Part shown: piece after piece, positions 9,420 through 20,611 of the stretch | Layout of the letters: each line of letters starts with the position of its first letter | How positions within the stretch are numbered: the stretch's first letter is position 1 | Origin: Liriodendron chinense | Taxonomy: Eukaryota; Streptophyta; Magnoliopsida; Magnoliales; Magnoliaceae | Reading direction: 5' to 3' | DNA: 64,000 nt | Assembly: GCA_003013855.2 (NCBI GenBank) | Contig: ML058384.1 | Location: forward strand, 16,006,176 to 16,070,175 | Notes under the pieces: generated by a model | Seen by the model: only the letters and a program-made list of their open reading frames with translations | Databases searched by the model: none | Told to the model about the DNA's origin: nothing | Program-made: the position numbers and the translations under genes

Positions 9420-12180
9420 ATGAAGTTTGATATTAAGAAGTTCACGGGAAAAAATAAATTTGAACTATAGAAGGGGAAGATGAAAAACCTTTTAGTTCAA
9501 CAAGCATTGGATGATGCACTCATTGGGAATAATAAGTAGCTGGAATCTATGAAGGAAGAAGAGAGTAACAAATTGGATTAGAAGGCTAACACTTCTATTT
9601 AATTGTGTCTATAGGATGAGACCCTCTATAATATTCTTTGAGAGAAGAATGCCGCAGGCACAAGAGTGAAGTTCGAGAGCCTTTATGCTACGAAGTCTCT
9701 CTCAAATCGTTTGTACTTGAAGCGATAATTCTATAACCTGAGAATGAAGGGGGCTAATGTTAATGAACACACTAATTACTTCAATAAGCTAATTTGTCAA
9801 TTGTTGGATGTGGAAGAGACGATAAAAGAAGAAGATCAAGCTCTTATTTTATTGAGTTCCCTATTAGATTCATATGAAAATCTCACCGAAACTGTGTCAT
9901 GGTGGGAATACTATCAATTTCGATACCACTATCTCGTCCCTTTAGCAGAGGCGATTGAGAAGGAAAAATGGTGGCAAGGGTACCTCTACAAATGCACTAG
10001 TTGTTAGTGCACTTTTCTATGGCATACTAGTGCACATTGTTTGTCAATTACTTAGGTTAGTGAGTTTAGTGTTGGTTGAGCTTAATGAAAATGAAGACCG
10101 AAGACTCAAGCTAATCTGCTACATCAAGGAAGAAGAAACAGGTAAAAGAGATGCATTGGTGAGCCTTGAACCTTAACCAAAACCAAAACCAAAACCAAAA
10201 CCACAATCTCTAAATGACCATGACCCAAATAGGCATTCTTATAGTCATCCTAGTGTGGCCTTAGGTGTCCCAAAAGACCTCTTAAAGATAGGTCATAGAG
10301 GTGCCCTTGCTGCTGTTCAAATACACCCAAGACAGTGAGCAAGGAAGGCTGCCCGACCGGTCGGTTAGTAAGAAATGGGGCAGCAAACCTTACTGGACCC
10401 CCTGGCCTCTAGGTCGACTGGTCATGACCAGTCAGCGGGTCTGGACCAACCGGTCACGACCGATTGATCAAACCCTATAAGTAGACAACAACCATCTGTC
10501 TTAAAAAGGCCCTTGGCCGACTAGTCATGACCGGTCAGGGACCCCTGGCCGACCAGTCACGACTGGTCGGGACAGGTCGGCAGCTAGTCATTTTTTGCTC
10601 ATTTCTATTCATTGGAGCTCAATTTCTTTATATATGGAGCTCCACTTTAGGGCATATGAGATAGGATTTTGAGAGCCTATTACCCACACCTTTTGCACAT
10701 CATATGAGGCCCCAAAGAGGAGGAGATTCAAGTCATATCCATTGTGTTTAATCACAAGTGAGGGCATTCAAATGCAAACATAAAAATGACATGATTCCTC
10801 TCTCAATTCTAGAGGTGAGACTCTAAACCACATAGTAATATCTCTTGTCCATGACCTTTAGAACACCCTCTAGGTGAATCTCCTAGTTAGAGTAAGCTAC
10901 ATATCGCATATAAGAGATCAAACCATCCTCCCATCACCTTGTCATCTCAAAGAAGATCATATGTAAGGCGTTTGATTTAGTATTGTTGAGGCATTGGCAA
11001 TGCAGTGGAAACACGATCGGGAGAGCAAGGGAAGCTAATTGAAACACGGAGGAGCGGAGATCAAGTAACTCGAAGCAGCACTGAACAAGGGGCTCATCAA
11101 ATAAATAAGGTTGTCTTTATTGAGAGTCCTTCCACTCAATTCTCTATGGGAGTTGAGTGTAGAGTTTGTTTGTCAAACTCGGTCTAGGGTCGTTTGTCGA
11201 TCCTTGGCACGTTTATCGGGCCTAAAACATCCAGAGACTTTTGCTATTCCTTGGCACGTTTGTCCGACCCAAATTAATCTCAAAAGGGGAGCCTCCGACA
11301 TGGGAGTAAACATGCGTCGAGTTGAGAGTTAGCCCATGTCCAAAACTCCATTTACGTTGAGAGTTAGCCCTTTGTCCAAAACTTCGTTTATGGTTGAGAG
11401 GTGAACCGGTAAAACCTCCGTGTAAAGGTTGAGAGGTGAACCTCATTTAAAACATTTGATAGTGAATGCTAGTGTGCTCAATGGGGTTGAGTACTTGAAC
11501 CGGGAGTGGAGTAGACCCAAAGTCGAACCACTATACATGTTTGTGTTTGTGATTGATTTGAGCACATTATTATCTTAGCATTGTATGTTTAATTGTCTAA
11601 TTAAGAATGCTTGATAGGAATGTATGCTAGGCACTAGATAGACACATTCACACAAAAGATGTACTTTCACTAGTAGTGTAGACTTGAGCTCATTGATCTA
11701 TGCTCATAAGTCTACATAGGTTGCATAGATTAGAAGCTTGATTAGTTAAATCATTTAATTATCTATGCATGCTTAGACTAAGTTGTTTATTGCTTAAACC
11801 TTATGCTGGTCTTGTGATTGGACCCACTTAGGCTGGAAAGCCAAAGTGTTAATGCTTACTTAGTTTAAATTGTTAAAGTACATTTGTAGGCGAAAATAAT
11901 TTCAAAGGGTCCTAATCACCCCCCCTTTAGGACTTAGCCATAATACTAGTTGCTCTACAAGCTTTCGCACGCATACACCTCTATAAGTGTGTTGATCCAA
12001 AAAGGCGTAATTTCACTAGTTACACGCAGGAGGAGTTCTGAACGAGAGAATAGGACTTCACATCTAGGTCCAAATCCAAGGGAAAGGGTAAGATGAAGTG
12101 CTGAAAGTGTGGGAAGATGGGGCACATGAAGAAGGACAAAAGATTTCAGAAAGAAAAAAATCAGATGGATCTTCAAGGGA
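9420..12180 (+). pseudogene. Ty1/copia gag, split by an inserted LTR
   Basis: The frame starts with a copia gag N-terminus (MKFDIKKFTGKNKFELW, with W mutated to a stop) at about 9420. It continues through 9744-9940 with NEHTNYFNKLICQL and DQALILLSSL, which is the retrotransposon gag UBN2 pattern. The RRKNGGKGTSTNALV stretch reaches 9999. The frame resumes at 11945 after a 1.94-kb insertion and runs into a zinc-knuckle region (KCGKMGHMKKD) at about 12089-12133. The first Cys is present, but the residue after it is a stop and the last Cys is missing. Stops and shifts throughout show it is dead. Confidence 0.75.
10004..11944 (+). mobile_element. Solo-LTR-like insertion (1.94 kb) inside copia gag
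   Basis: ACTAGTTG occurs on both sides (9996-10003 and 11945-11952), and the host gag frame is continuous once the insert is removed. The insert starts near TGTTAGTGCAC. It has a TATATATGG box at about 10631, GACCGGTC-rich segments at 10340-10580 and an (AAAACC)n run at 10176-10202. It ends with CCTAATCACCCCCCCTTTAGGACT, a phrase typical of the U5 end of plant copia LTRs. There is no polyprotein, so a solo LTR is the best reading. If all 8 bases are the target duplication, a non-autonomous hAT element is the alternative. Confidence 0.65.
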
Positions 12181-12590
12181 GGCCAATGCAGCGGAATCCA
12201 ATGACGAGGCGGGTGGTTCTGACATATTGATCACATCCAAATTCGGGTATCTTAGCGATGATTGAATTTTGGATACGAGGGCTTTGTACCATATGACCCC
12301 TAATAAGTATTGGTTCACAACTTACAGAGAATCTGATGGTGGCTAGGTGTTTATGAAGAAAGATAATGCCTGTAATATGGATGGTGTTGGATCAATACGC
12401 ATCAAGATGTTTGATGGCATGTAGCATATCTTGATTGATGTGAGACATGTTCCTGAGTTGACGAAGAGTCTGATATATTTGGGAGCTCTCAAGGCACTTT
12501 GGTGTGGATTCATTTAGTTTGATCGTATCCTAAAAGTTTCAAAGGGGGATAGTGATGAAAGCACAATGAAGCGAAAATATTTATAGGTTA
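12180..12590 (+). pseudogene. Ty1/copia protease and pre-integrase region
   Basis: After the zinc knuckle the translation gives a stretch like ILDTRALYHMTPNKYWF at about 12268-12318. This corresponds to the copia protease core (usually W-x-LDSGAS-x-HMT), with the active-site DSG changed to DTR. DVRHVPELTKSLIYLGAL follows at about 12440-12490, matching the usual VRHVPxLxxNLISLGxL. Several stops interrupt it. The missing catalytic motif alone would inactivate the protease. Confidence 0.65.
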
Positions 12591-12593
12591 ATT

Positions 12594-13428
12594 ATGAGTA
12601 CTTCATTGGGTAGAATTGTAGCAGTTGTAGCGGATTCCATGTCAACACATCTATGTCATGTGCGCCTAGGCCACATGAGCGATCAGGGTATGAAGGTACT
12701 TTCTTATCTTTATTTAATTCCTACATTTAAAAGTGTTGATTTTAATATATGCGAGCATTTATATATGGCAAACAATTACAATTATTTTTTAAATCGGAAA
12801 AACATGTTAGGGGGAGCTTGATTATGTGCATTAGGATGTATGGAGGTCATCGCCTATAGTTTCTGGTGGAGGATCGTCAAGGTTTGTTACATTCACTAAC
12901 GATTATTCCATAAAGGAGTGGGTTTATTTTCTGAAAATAAAATTTGAGACTTTCGCTACTTTCAAGCAGTGGAAGGAGATGGTAGAAAAACAATCAAGGT
13001 GAAAGTTGAAAGTTTTAAGGATAGATAATGGTGGGGAATTCACTTGTGGGAAATTTAATCAATTTTGTAAAGATGAAGGGATTGTGAGGCACAACACAAT
13101 GTGATATATACCGGAGTAGAATGGTGTGGCCAAGCGTATGAATCAAACTCTCTTGGGAGGGCCCGAAGCATGTTAAGTAATGTTGGGTTGGGCAAGGAGC
13201 TATGGAATGAGGCCATGAACACAACATGTTATTTAGTGAATCGGTCCCCGTATACGACCATTGATTGTAAAATTTCAGAGGAAGTGTGGAGTGATCATGC
13301 GGTAAACTACACAGGCCTAGGAGTATTTGGTTGTGACGCTTACTCTCATGTACTATCAGTTGAGGTAGATAAGGTAGACCAAATGGATAAAAAGTATATT
13401 TTTTCGGCTACGAAGGGATATAGGTTGT
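12594..13428 (+). pseudogene. Ty1/copia integrase
   Basis: The segment contains HVRLGHMSDQGMKVLS (GAG pre-integrase H-H motif) at about 12657-12705. RIDNGGEF at about 13021-13044 holds the second catalytic Asp. NGVAKRMNQTLLGRARSML follows at about 13120-13175, where the catalytic Glu region normally reads E-R-x-N-R-T-L-x-E. The frame ends at KGYRL (13411-13427), where foreign DNA begins. The remaining part of the same domain boundary continues at 16403. Multiple stops make it non-functional. Confidence 0.75.
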
Positions 13429-14897
13429 TATAAACACCTCACCCCAGGTTGATAAGTTGATCACAAACTAGAGGATTGGGACGGATGGTAATCCATACCC
13501 TGAACCTTGATCCAAAACCTAATCCATACCCTTAACCCTTATCCAAACCCTAATCCATACCCTTAACCTCGATCTTAACCCTAATCCAAACTCTAGCCAA
13601 ACCCAGATCTACATGAAGGGGTCAACCCAAGGAGCCAACCCAATGAGTTAACCCACTCAGTTGACTCACCCAGGCAAGCCCACTAGGCCGGCCCTAACCA
13701 TTTCAAAACCCATCAACTAAAGCCCAAAGCCCAGGCCCAATCGTGACTTGCAATTCGAACAGAGAGCGTACCATACAGCAACCGGGGAGTCTTCACATCC
13801 AGTATAGACCCCCCGCCAAAACAGGGAGAAAGTAGTACACTGGGCGGCGGTCCCCTCACCACCCAATGTAAAACTTCTCCCCAGCTTTAGACAACTGTCG
13901 TCGATCCACATCAACTCTTGACTTTTCAAGCTTGCTCAAAATGAGAAAACCAAATGACCTCTCTGCCCCTTTTGAACCTCATATTTACCAACCGAACCTA
14001 GTGCCAAGCCTAACTCCCAACCTAGGTGAAAAATCTCACATCAGTTAATGCCCCTCAAGTTGTCAATATTTATAAAAAGTTGAGGGCTGGGATGGCTATA
14101 AATAGCCCCACATTCTCTTATTTCAAGCATGGAGTAGAAATCAAGAAGCCTCTTCTCCACTAAAACCCATAAGCCTTCGCCTCTTTTAGCCCTTTAGCCA
14201 CCTTCAGCTAACTAGCTTAGCCATCCCTCTACCAAGGAGAGTGAGGAAGTGAGTCTAGCATTGGTCTGGTGCAACCCAACCTCTTGCCTTAGCCTCTTAA
14301 GTAAACCCATTCCTATCTAAACCACTCGAGTTGATCCTTACAATACTATCGTTCACCCAAATCTTTAGTCTATAATTAATTTCATCTAGTTATGCATTAG
14401 TATTGTGCAACACCTACTCCCTTCTCAACCCCCCCTGCTCATTTCATTCATAACATCTCATTCATCCATAACATTTCCTAGTCGACTCAATTGTATACTT
14501 TGTGGCTTGTAAAGTTATCTCGAATCCTACCCATAAAAATCTTAGGTTGACTGGTCATTCCGCATGACAAGTTTGTAATTCAGGGTAGGATGTCAAGCCC
14601 GAGACACTGCTTGACAAGCGATGATGCGATGAAACACGACATTTAGCACACACAACATTCATAGAAGTGCAAGAACTGGAACTAATCATTAGAATTTGTG
14701 TTATCCTGTGAAGTAGAGACTGTACATCTGTTCAGGTAGAGTGGGTGCCTAACCCCTTCCCTCTCTATAATCACGGTCCTTACCTCAAATCTCAGGCACC
14801 AGATCAAGGAGTCATCTTAAGACTAAGGATCTCCATATCCCGAGTTTTATGCATTTCTACATGGTCTAGCCGACTGTAGATTTGAAGTAATTGGCTA
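13429..14897 (+). repeat. LTR inserted in the copia integrase/RT junction
   Basis: It begins TATAAACACCTCACCCC right where the integrase frame breaks. It has a promoter-like CTATAAATAGCC at about 14096 and ends before TGGTGACTCCAGTC, which resembles a primer site. The whole block is a diverged relative of 42188-43326: the same CCAACC/GTCAACTCACC-rich start, ACCAAGGAGAG segment, GTCTAGCCGACTGTAGATT near the end and similar leader. It is therefore a repeat family present twice in the window. No matching second LTR is seen before copia sequence resumes at 16403. Confidence 0.6.
14096..14105 (+). promoter_or_regulatory. TATA box of the inserted LTR
   Basis: CTATAAATAG matches the plant TATA consensus. 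The related LTR at 42188 has CTATAAAGAC at the equivalent position, which supports a conserved promoter. Confidence 0.5.
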
Positions 14898-14911
14898 GTG
14901 GTGACTCCAGT
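14898..14911 (+). other. Primer-binding-site-like sequence after the inserted LTR
   Basis: TGGTGACTCCAGTC is the counterpart of TGGCGACTCTGGTC at 43327. Both resemble the TGGCGACTCC-type primer site found in some plant gypsy elements of the Ogre/Tat group. The assignment rests on position and similarity only. Confidence 0.45.
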
Positions 14912-16269
14912 CTCTAACAAACAAACAACTCGTGCAAAACCCTTGAAAGAGGCAAACCCATGAAAAGCCCTCGATCTTTGCGCCCCTGGTTAACCCTGAA
15001 AAAAGACATGAATTTCTCCCACCGCTGTTCATAGTTGTTGTTTACTCGCCTCAAGTGCAAGGCTTGCGATGTAGTAATAACTCGGTAAGACCGAGGTTGA
15101 TCCATGAGGAATTGGGGTAAACAACTTCAATTGTTCTAATAACTTCAATCTCAGCAATTTAGAATTCAGTTTTAAGAACTAAGTAAAACAGTATCTTTTT
15201 AAAAAATCTGATATTTAATGGAACTAAGGCCTTAAGGATCCACTTGTAGTAGTCCAATGAGAATTCATTCATCCAAACATAAACACAACTAGATTCGAAG
15301 TTTTATCTCTCATCTAGTTAGAAGATTAGGCATTCAAACACAAACAATCCCACTTAAGTCAGAAAATAGGATTCAAGTTCTAACGAAGCATATAGAATTC
15401 AAACTTGTAGCCTTTGGAGTGACAGCCATGCCAAGAGAATGGCATGATCTAGGGTTACTACAATTCGAATCTAATCAATCAAAACATGGCAATCTTAGAC
15501 ATTTGTAAGGAACTCATGTTCAAAATACATGAACTCTCATAAAACATCTAAAAATACCAACTTTATTCAAACTAGAACTTAAAAATCCAAACTTTAAGTA
15601 AATATACTTGAATTAAACAAACCCTATATTAGAACTAACTATAAGCTTTACCTCTTAGCCCTAGCTAAGAATTTCTAGCCGAGCATCATCTTACTTCAAC
15701 TAGAAACAATGAAAAACAACTAAAATGAATAAAAAAAAATCAAAATGGGAGGAGTTGTAGACTCTCCACGATGATCCTCTTCACCTCCCACGAGTTTTCA
15801 AGCCTCCTATGATGAGTTTAGATCTACCCCTAGGTGTCCTTTTATAGCATTGAAGCTCCACCGCCTCAGAATCTTCTAAAAGTGCGTAACAACTTATGCA
15901 TCGTATGATTTTTCGGAGCTTGAAGAACAAGTTTCTGTAACTTTTTTGCCTAGGTTGTCGACCTGCTTTTTCAATTCACCGTGTTTTTCCCAAAAAAGGT
16001 AGAAATTCAACCTGTCCTGACCCTAGGGTCGACCGGTTGGCTCACGTAAAACAACAGGGATGTTTTCTGCATTTTCTGCATTTTACTTTTCTGGCCCTGC
16101 GGCTCTGCACTTTGATTTTCCTAGCCCTTCCAGGTCTTTTAACATGATTTCTTCAAGATTTTTCTTTATTTTTCAACTCCATCTTCCATAGCTTCTTTCT
16201 TCCATTCTTGGCTTTTCTTCCTTTAATTCTCAAGGTGTCCTAAAGCGGTCTTTTAGCATTGAATTCACG

Positions 16270-16313
<44 letters not shown>

Positions 16314-16402
16314 CTTACAAACACAAATATATGCATAAGATGGGCTTTTAACACTATAAATCATGCGTAAAGAGTGATGAATTGGGGTTAGAATATGTAT
16401 AA
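14912..16402. other. Non-coding repetitive DNA between the inserted LTR and resumed copia sequence
   Basis: No coding frame. A phrase at about 15070-15120 (TCGGTAAGACCGAGG, TGAGGAATTGGGG) resembles leader sequences of non-autonomous plant LTR elements, and GAATTGGGGTTAG recurs near the right edge at 16379. A (TC)n tract lies at 16272-16310. Its relation to the LTR at 13429 is unclear; two separate insertions are possible. Confidence 0.4.
16272..16310. repeat. (TC)n microsatellite
   Basis: About 19 uninterrupted TC dinucleotides inside the inserted block. Confidence 0.95.
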
Positions 16403-17290
16403 TTGAGGGCTCAACAACTACATGACCGAGTCACACGAAAAATCATCCTTAGTCATGAAGTTGAATTTGACGAGGGATCCTTATTTTGTGAGAAGGAGCA
16501 CAAGGAAACAAAAAAATCGATTGTTGATATTGAGATAGATAAAGGTGAAACACAGTCTAAAACTAAAATGCAGATAGAGGTACAAAAGAAGGTGGAGCCG
16601 TCACCTGTGAGAAAGAATCCACCTATAGATCGTAGATTACTGGTCAGATACAAAGATGACTCAAATGTTTTATTCGCCTTTATTATGGATGAAAGGAATC
16701 CGTCTACTTTTCAGGAGGCTCTTGATGATATAAATGTCGAAAAGTAGAAGGCGACGATGCAAGATGAGATGAATTCTCTATATAAAAATGAGACGTGGGA
16801 GCTAGTGGAGCTTCTCGTTGGGCGTAAAGTGATTAGATGTAAATGGATCTTTAGGAAGAAACATGATAGGTACAAGAAAATACTGGTAGCAAGGGGTTAT
16901 GTGCAGAAGGAGGGTGTCGACTTCAACGAGATTTTCGCACTTGTAGTGAAGCAAATATCTATCAGGTTTGTGTTGGTGATGATTTCCTAATACAACCTTG
17001 AACTGGAACAAATTGATGTGAAGATTGCTTTCTTGCATGGGGAATGAGAAGAGTAGATCTACATGAAGCAACTAAAAGAATTCAAATACAAGGAGCAGAT
17101 AACAAAGTTTGCAGGTTAAGGAGGTCATTGTATGGCCTGAAACAATCGCCTAGGCAGTAATACAAGAAATTTGATTCTTTCATGGTGTCAGCGGTTTACC
17201 AAAAGTGAATATGATCATTGTGTCTACCTCAAAGCACTAAGTGAAGGGAAACAAATCATTGTGTCTACCTCAAGGCAGTGGGTACAATAA
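16403..17290 (+). pseudogene. Ty1/copia reverse transcriptase (continuation of the copia element)
   Basis: It resumes the polyprotein with HDRVTRKIILSHEVEFDE, the usual end of the copia integrase region that follows GYRL. The RT start comes later: MQDEMNSLYKNETWEL at 16757-16803, KWIFRKKHD at about 16840, ARGYVQKEGVDFNEIFA at about 16888-16940. The ...FLHGE and YMKQ blocks and SLYGLKQSPRQ at about 17128-17158 follow with stops between them. The YVDD catalytic box and RNase H are not recovered. A 39-bp tandem duplication (ATCATTGTGTCTACCTCAA) lies at about 17213-17275. The element is truncated on the right. Confidence 0.75.
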
Positions 17291-17385
17291 TTATAAGTGT
17301 CGTCGCCTAAATCTGACCAATAGATGAAGTCGAGCTAAGAAGGCTTAGAGCCTTGTGATTGTCCTCTGGTCATTGGTCCTGCAAT

Positions 17386-18000
17386 GAAGAGTAGAAATAA
17401 GCAGCAGGGGGGTGCAAGTGGTCAACTGTAGACCCTCTGATGCCTAAGTTAGGCTTGTAGAACTTGGACGTAAGGGTTGTAGAGGCTAGAATTATCGTAC
17501 CTTATTTTGGAGTTCGCAGCCATATTTATAGAGGTAGAGAAGGTTCTCGATCCGAGAGTCCCACTAGGCTACATTTGGAGAGTCTTGATTAAGCAAGATT
17601 CTTATCCCAGACTTATAGGAGAGATCTTCGGTTGAGATAAGGCTAGATCACTATCTCATCCGGATTTGATGGATCTGCCCCGAATTCCTCATACCGCATC
17701 TCTAACGGTGGTCGTCCTGGTCTGCTTGAGTTACTGTGGAGCTCAGTGCCCGAGCTCGAGTTCCTTCCCCGTAGGATCCTCAACCTTATAGGTCTTCTTT
17801 GGAGGGTGAGTCTTCTCACACCGACCTCCATGCTTTGACAACTCAGCTCGGCAGCTCGTCTCGAAGCTAGAGGAACTACTTGTCCTACTCGAATGGTCTC
17901 CTTACTTGGACCATTGGTCATTTCTTCTCAGCCCAGAAGGCCGAGGACTTATACTTGGGCCTTCTTTTTCATGTGAGGGACAAGTTTGGAATCCCCCACA
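17386..18000 (-). repeat. Minus-strand LTR (solo or truncated), related to the LTR at 61318-62077
   Basis: On the minus strand it starts TGTGGGGGATTCC at 18000 and has a TATA-like CTATAAATATGG at about 17523-17534. Its distal part aligns with the distal part of the LTR at 61318: CCTCTGATGCCTAAG versus CCTCCGATGCTTAAG, and GGTCCTGCAATGAAGA versus GGACCTGTAAGAAGA at the border. About 90 bp of possible leader (17298-17385) follows on the minus strand before copia RT sequence. No polypurine tract is seen beside its start. Confidence 0.55.
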
Positions 18001-18133
18001 ATAATAAGAATAACTTATAATTAAAAGAAATAACAATAATGATAGGAATAACCCATAATTAAAAGAAATAACCAAAAGTAGGGGAATTGAAAATGGTCCT
18101 ACCACATAGATGACGTAGTAGGACCATGTCTCA
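18001..18133. repeat. Short AT-rich duplicated segment
   Basis: AACTTATAATTAAAAGAAATAAC and a near copy (AACCCATAATTAAAAGAAATAACC) lie about 50 bp apart. The stretch separates the minus-strand LTR from the gag region. Confidence 0.5.
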
Positions 18134-20598
18134 TTAGAAGATACTACTATTCAACAACCACACGTTGAATTGGAAGTAGTCACAACCCCTAATTTTGATA
18201 TGAATACTAACCTGGTAAGCCCGATTGACTAAGTTACAAAATCGGCTTTTCGGGCCACTCCACTGGACGAAGTTACGAACAGCCTTAAAGAAGTACAGAT
18301 GGTTGTGCAACAAATTCAAGAATTGGGGAAAGCTCAGGCAGAAATGATAAATGTTCAGGCCGAGCATCTCCGTGTACAAATGTATAGTTTAAATAGATGG
18401 ATAGCCCACCAAACTAAGGCTATGCATCGGATGATGAATGTTATAACAGAAAGGATGAACGTGCCGGTTCCACATAACGAAGGGAGCTCGGTCAACAATA
18501 TGGCGCAGCAACCTCAGGGGTTGCCATGAGTCGTCTCAGTCTATCTAATTCCAGATATGCGTAACGTTGGGCCGACGTTTGATTTCAGACAGCCTGACAC
18601 GAGGAATTTTACACCAGAAACTAGAAACCCTGGAATTCCTGGTGGGCAACCATTTCAACAATACCCTAGGAATCCCTTGTTTCAGGAAGGGCAAAACCGC
18701 GGAATCCCCGAGCCGCCACTTGCTCCTGAACCTCAACAGGTTGATCGAGACCTTATCATTCAGTTAGTCCAAGAGGTAGCTGGCCAATTCTTGGGACGAA
18801 ATACTATCCCAATTTACCATAAGTCGTATCCAAAGTGGGTCGACTGACAAAACCCGTTGCCTAGGAATTATCGTCTAGATTTTTCATTATTCTCAGGCGA
18901 CGCCTAATAGTCAACTATTGAACATGTCAGTCGATTCACTATGTAATGTGGTGAACTCTGTAATAACGAATACTATAAGTTACAACTGTTTGGTCATTCA
19001 CTAATAGCTGCAACATTCACATGGTATTCTAATTTATTGCCAAACTCAATTCACACCTGGCAAGAATTAGAGGAGAAATTCCATGCCCAATTCTTTTCCA
19101 GAGATAGGGAAATGACCATGATAGATTTAGCAAGACTTCGCCAACTTCTAGGAGAACCATGTGAAAGTTATATTGTCTTATTTAAAAGGGCAAAGAGTAG
19201 GTGTAAAATAGTGACACCTGAGTCAGAGTTTGTACAAGTTGCTCAAGATAGATTAGATTTAAAACTTCGAAAGAAATTTATTGGAACTGAATTAATAGAT
19301 TTATATGATCTAACTCGAAAAGTCTCTAGATATGAAGAACTTTTGCAGAAAGTATCCAAACAAAAGAATGCATCAATTGGGACATATTATTATGATCCTA
19401 ATTATGAAGTTGTTATTGCTGAAGTCATAGCTAAAAAGTCGTTGGTTTGTTCTACCCTGATCAAGGCCGAAACCACGATATCAGCCACACCTAAAGCCCA
19501 TAAAATATTTTCTTTTGATATTGCCCTGGCCGATGAAATATTTAAAATATTGTCGACAGGAAAATTTATTAATGTTCCATCAGCCATAGAGTACGAACAA
19601 CAGAAGAATTAAAAAAGGTTACATATTGCAAGTGGCATGGAACTCGAAACCACACTACTAACCAATGTGTTATTTTCAGGAACATCATCCAAGACAATAT
19701 TGATAAAGGTTTGTTGAAATTTTCAAAAAAGGAAGAGGAAGCGATGCTGATCGATACCAATCATTTCTCACCAGCGTTGGAAGCAAACACAGTTACGGCC
19801 GATCTCCGAAGAATCTATCGACCGCGATGAAAAGTAGATCTGAGTGATGATAAACCTCATTAAACTTTGCAAAGGTTAGAGTCACAACCTTGACAGCAGT
19901 ATGCAAACTCTGAATGGTCAAGATGGCAACCGAGAGGTAGGCCACCTGAACGTCATGAATCACAAAGATGTATCCATTGTGCAAGGAGGCTGTCCAAGCC
20001 TACTTACAAGCCTGCTTGTACAGAACATGAGCGGAATGATAGCCGATGAGCAAATGATAATGAAGCCAGGTTGTCACGACAGCCATACTGGCCAAGGCAA
20101 CAACCAATAGATAAACCAAGGATGGTCAAACCTCTATTAGTACAGACAGAGGAATGGAAAAGAATAAGACATTGCAAATTTCCTGGTGTGCCTGAAAGAA
20201 TGATGCGGTCGCCAAACCGACGATGGCAGAGGCATCAGGCAGCTGAAAAGAGGGCAACAACTTCATATAACAAAGTTACTCTGGAAAGTTTTATAGATAA
20301 ACCTCTAATTGAAGACGAAGAGGCTGCAATCAATATGGTCGGCATGGTTATGGAGCCATTCGAAACAACTTTTAAGGGGAAAGAATCAAATGCGGAATGT
20401 CAAGATGGTGAAAGCTCTACCAAGTTTATGAACATCGACGAGCAGGATGATTCACTGGATGACTTCAATGAAGAATGGATGGGGGATGATGAATTGCTTA
20501 TTGAAGAACTTCTTACAACTATCAGAGTGTTAGAAGTGACTCTGACTATTCAAGGGGAGATGATCGATCCATATCTATCTGTTAGAACTAGAGAATGA
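18134..20598 (+). pseudogene. Ty3/gypsy gag polyprotein remnant
   Basis: The translation gives an N-terminal coiled region (18299-18529), then PLAPEPQQVDRDLIIQLVQE at about 18718-18777. The core gag motif follows: TWYSNLLPNSIHTWQELEEKF at 19021-19080, LRQLLGEPCESY at 19138-19173, and RVSRYEELLQK equivalents near 19316-19350. A CHHC knuckle (YCKWHGTRNHTTNQC) lies at about 19622-19666 in a shifted frame, and an acidic C-terminal region ends at 20598. This is the retrotrans_gag layout of a plant gypsy family. TGA/TAA/TAG codons (for example 18527, 18845, 18907, 19610) and shifts break it. Pol is absent: a minus-strand LTR begins 14 bp later. Confidence 0.8.
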
Positions 20599-20611
20599 AC
20601 ATTCTCTGGAA

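Noticed and set aside
13495..13575. Telomere-like CCCTAATCC/CCCTTAACC stretch
   Set aside because: It is part of the LTR start, with a related though diverged block in the LTR at 42188, and is too irregular.
17293..18008. ATAAG/ATAAT as target duplication of the minus-strand LTR
   Set aside because: Comparison with the LTR at 61318 puts the true border near 17386, so the match is probably chance.
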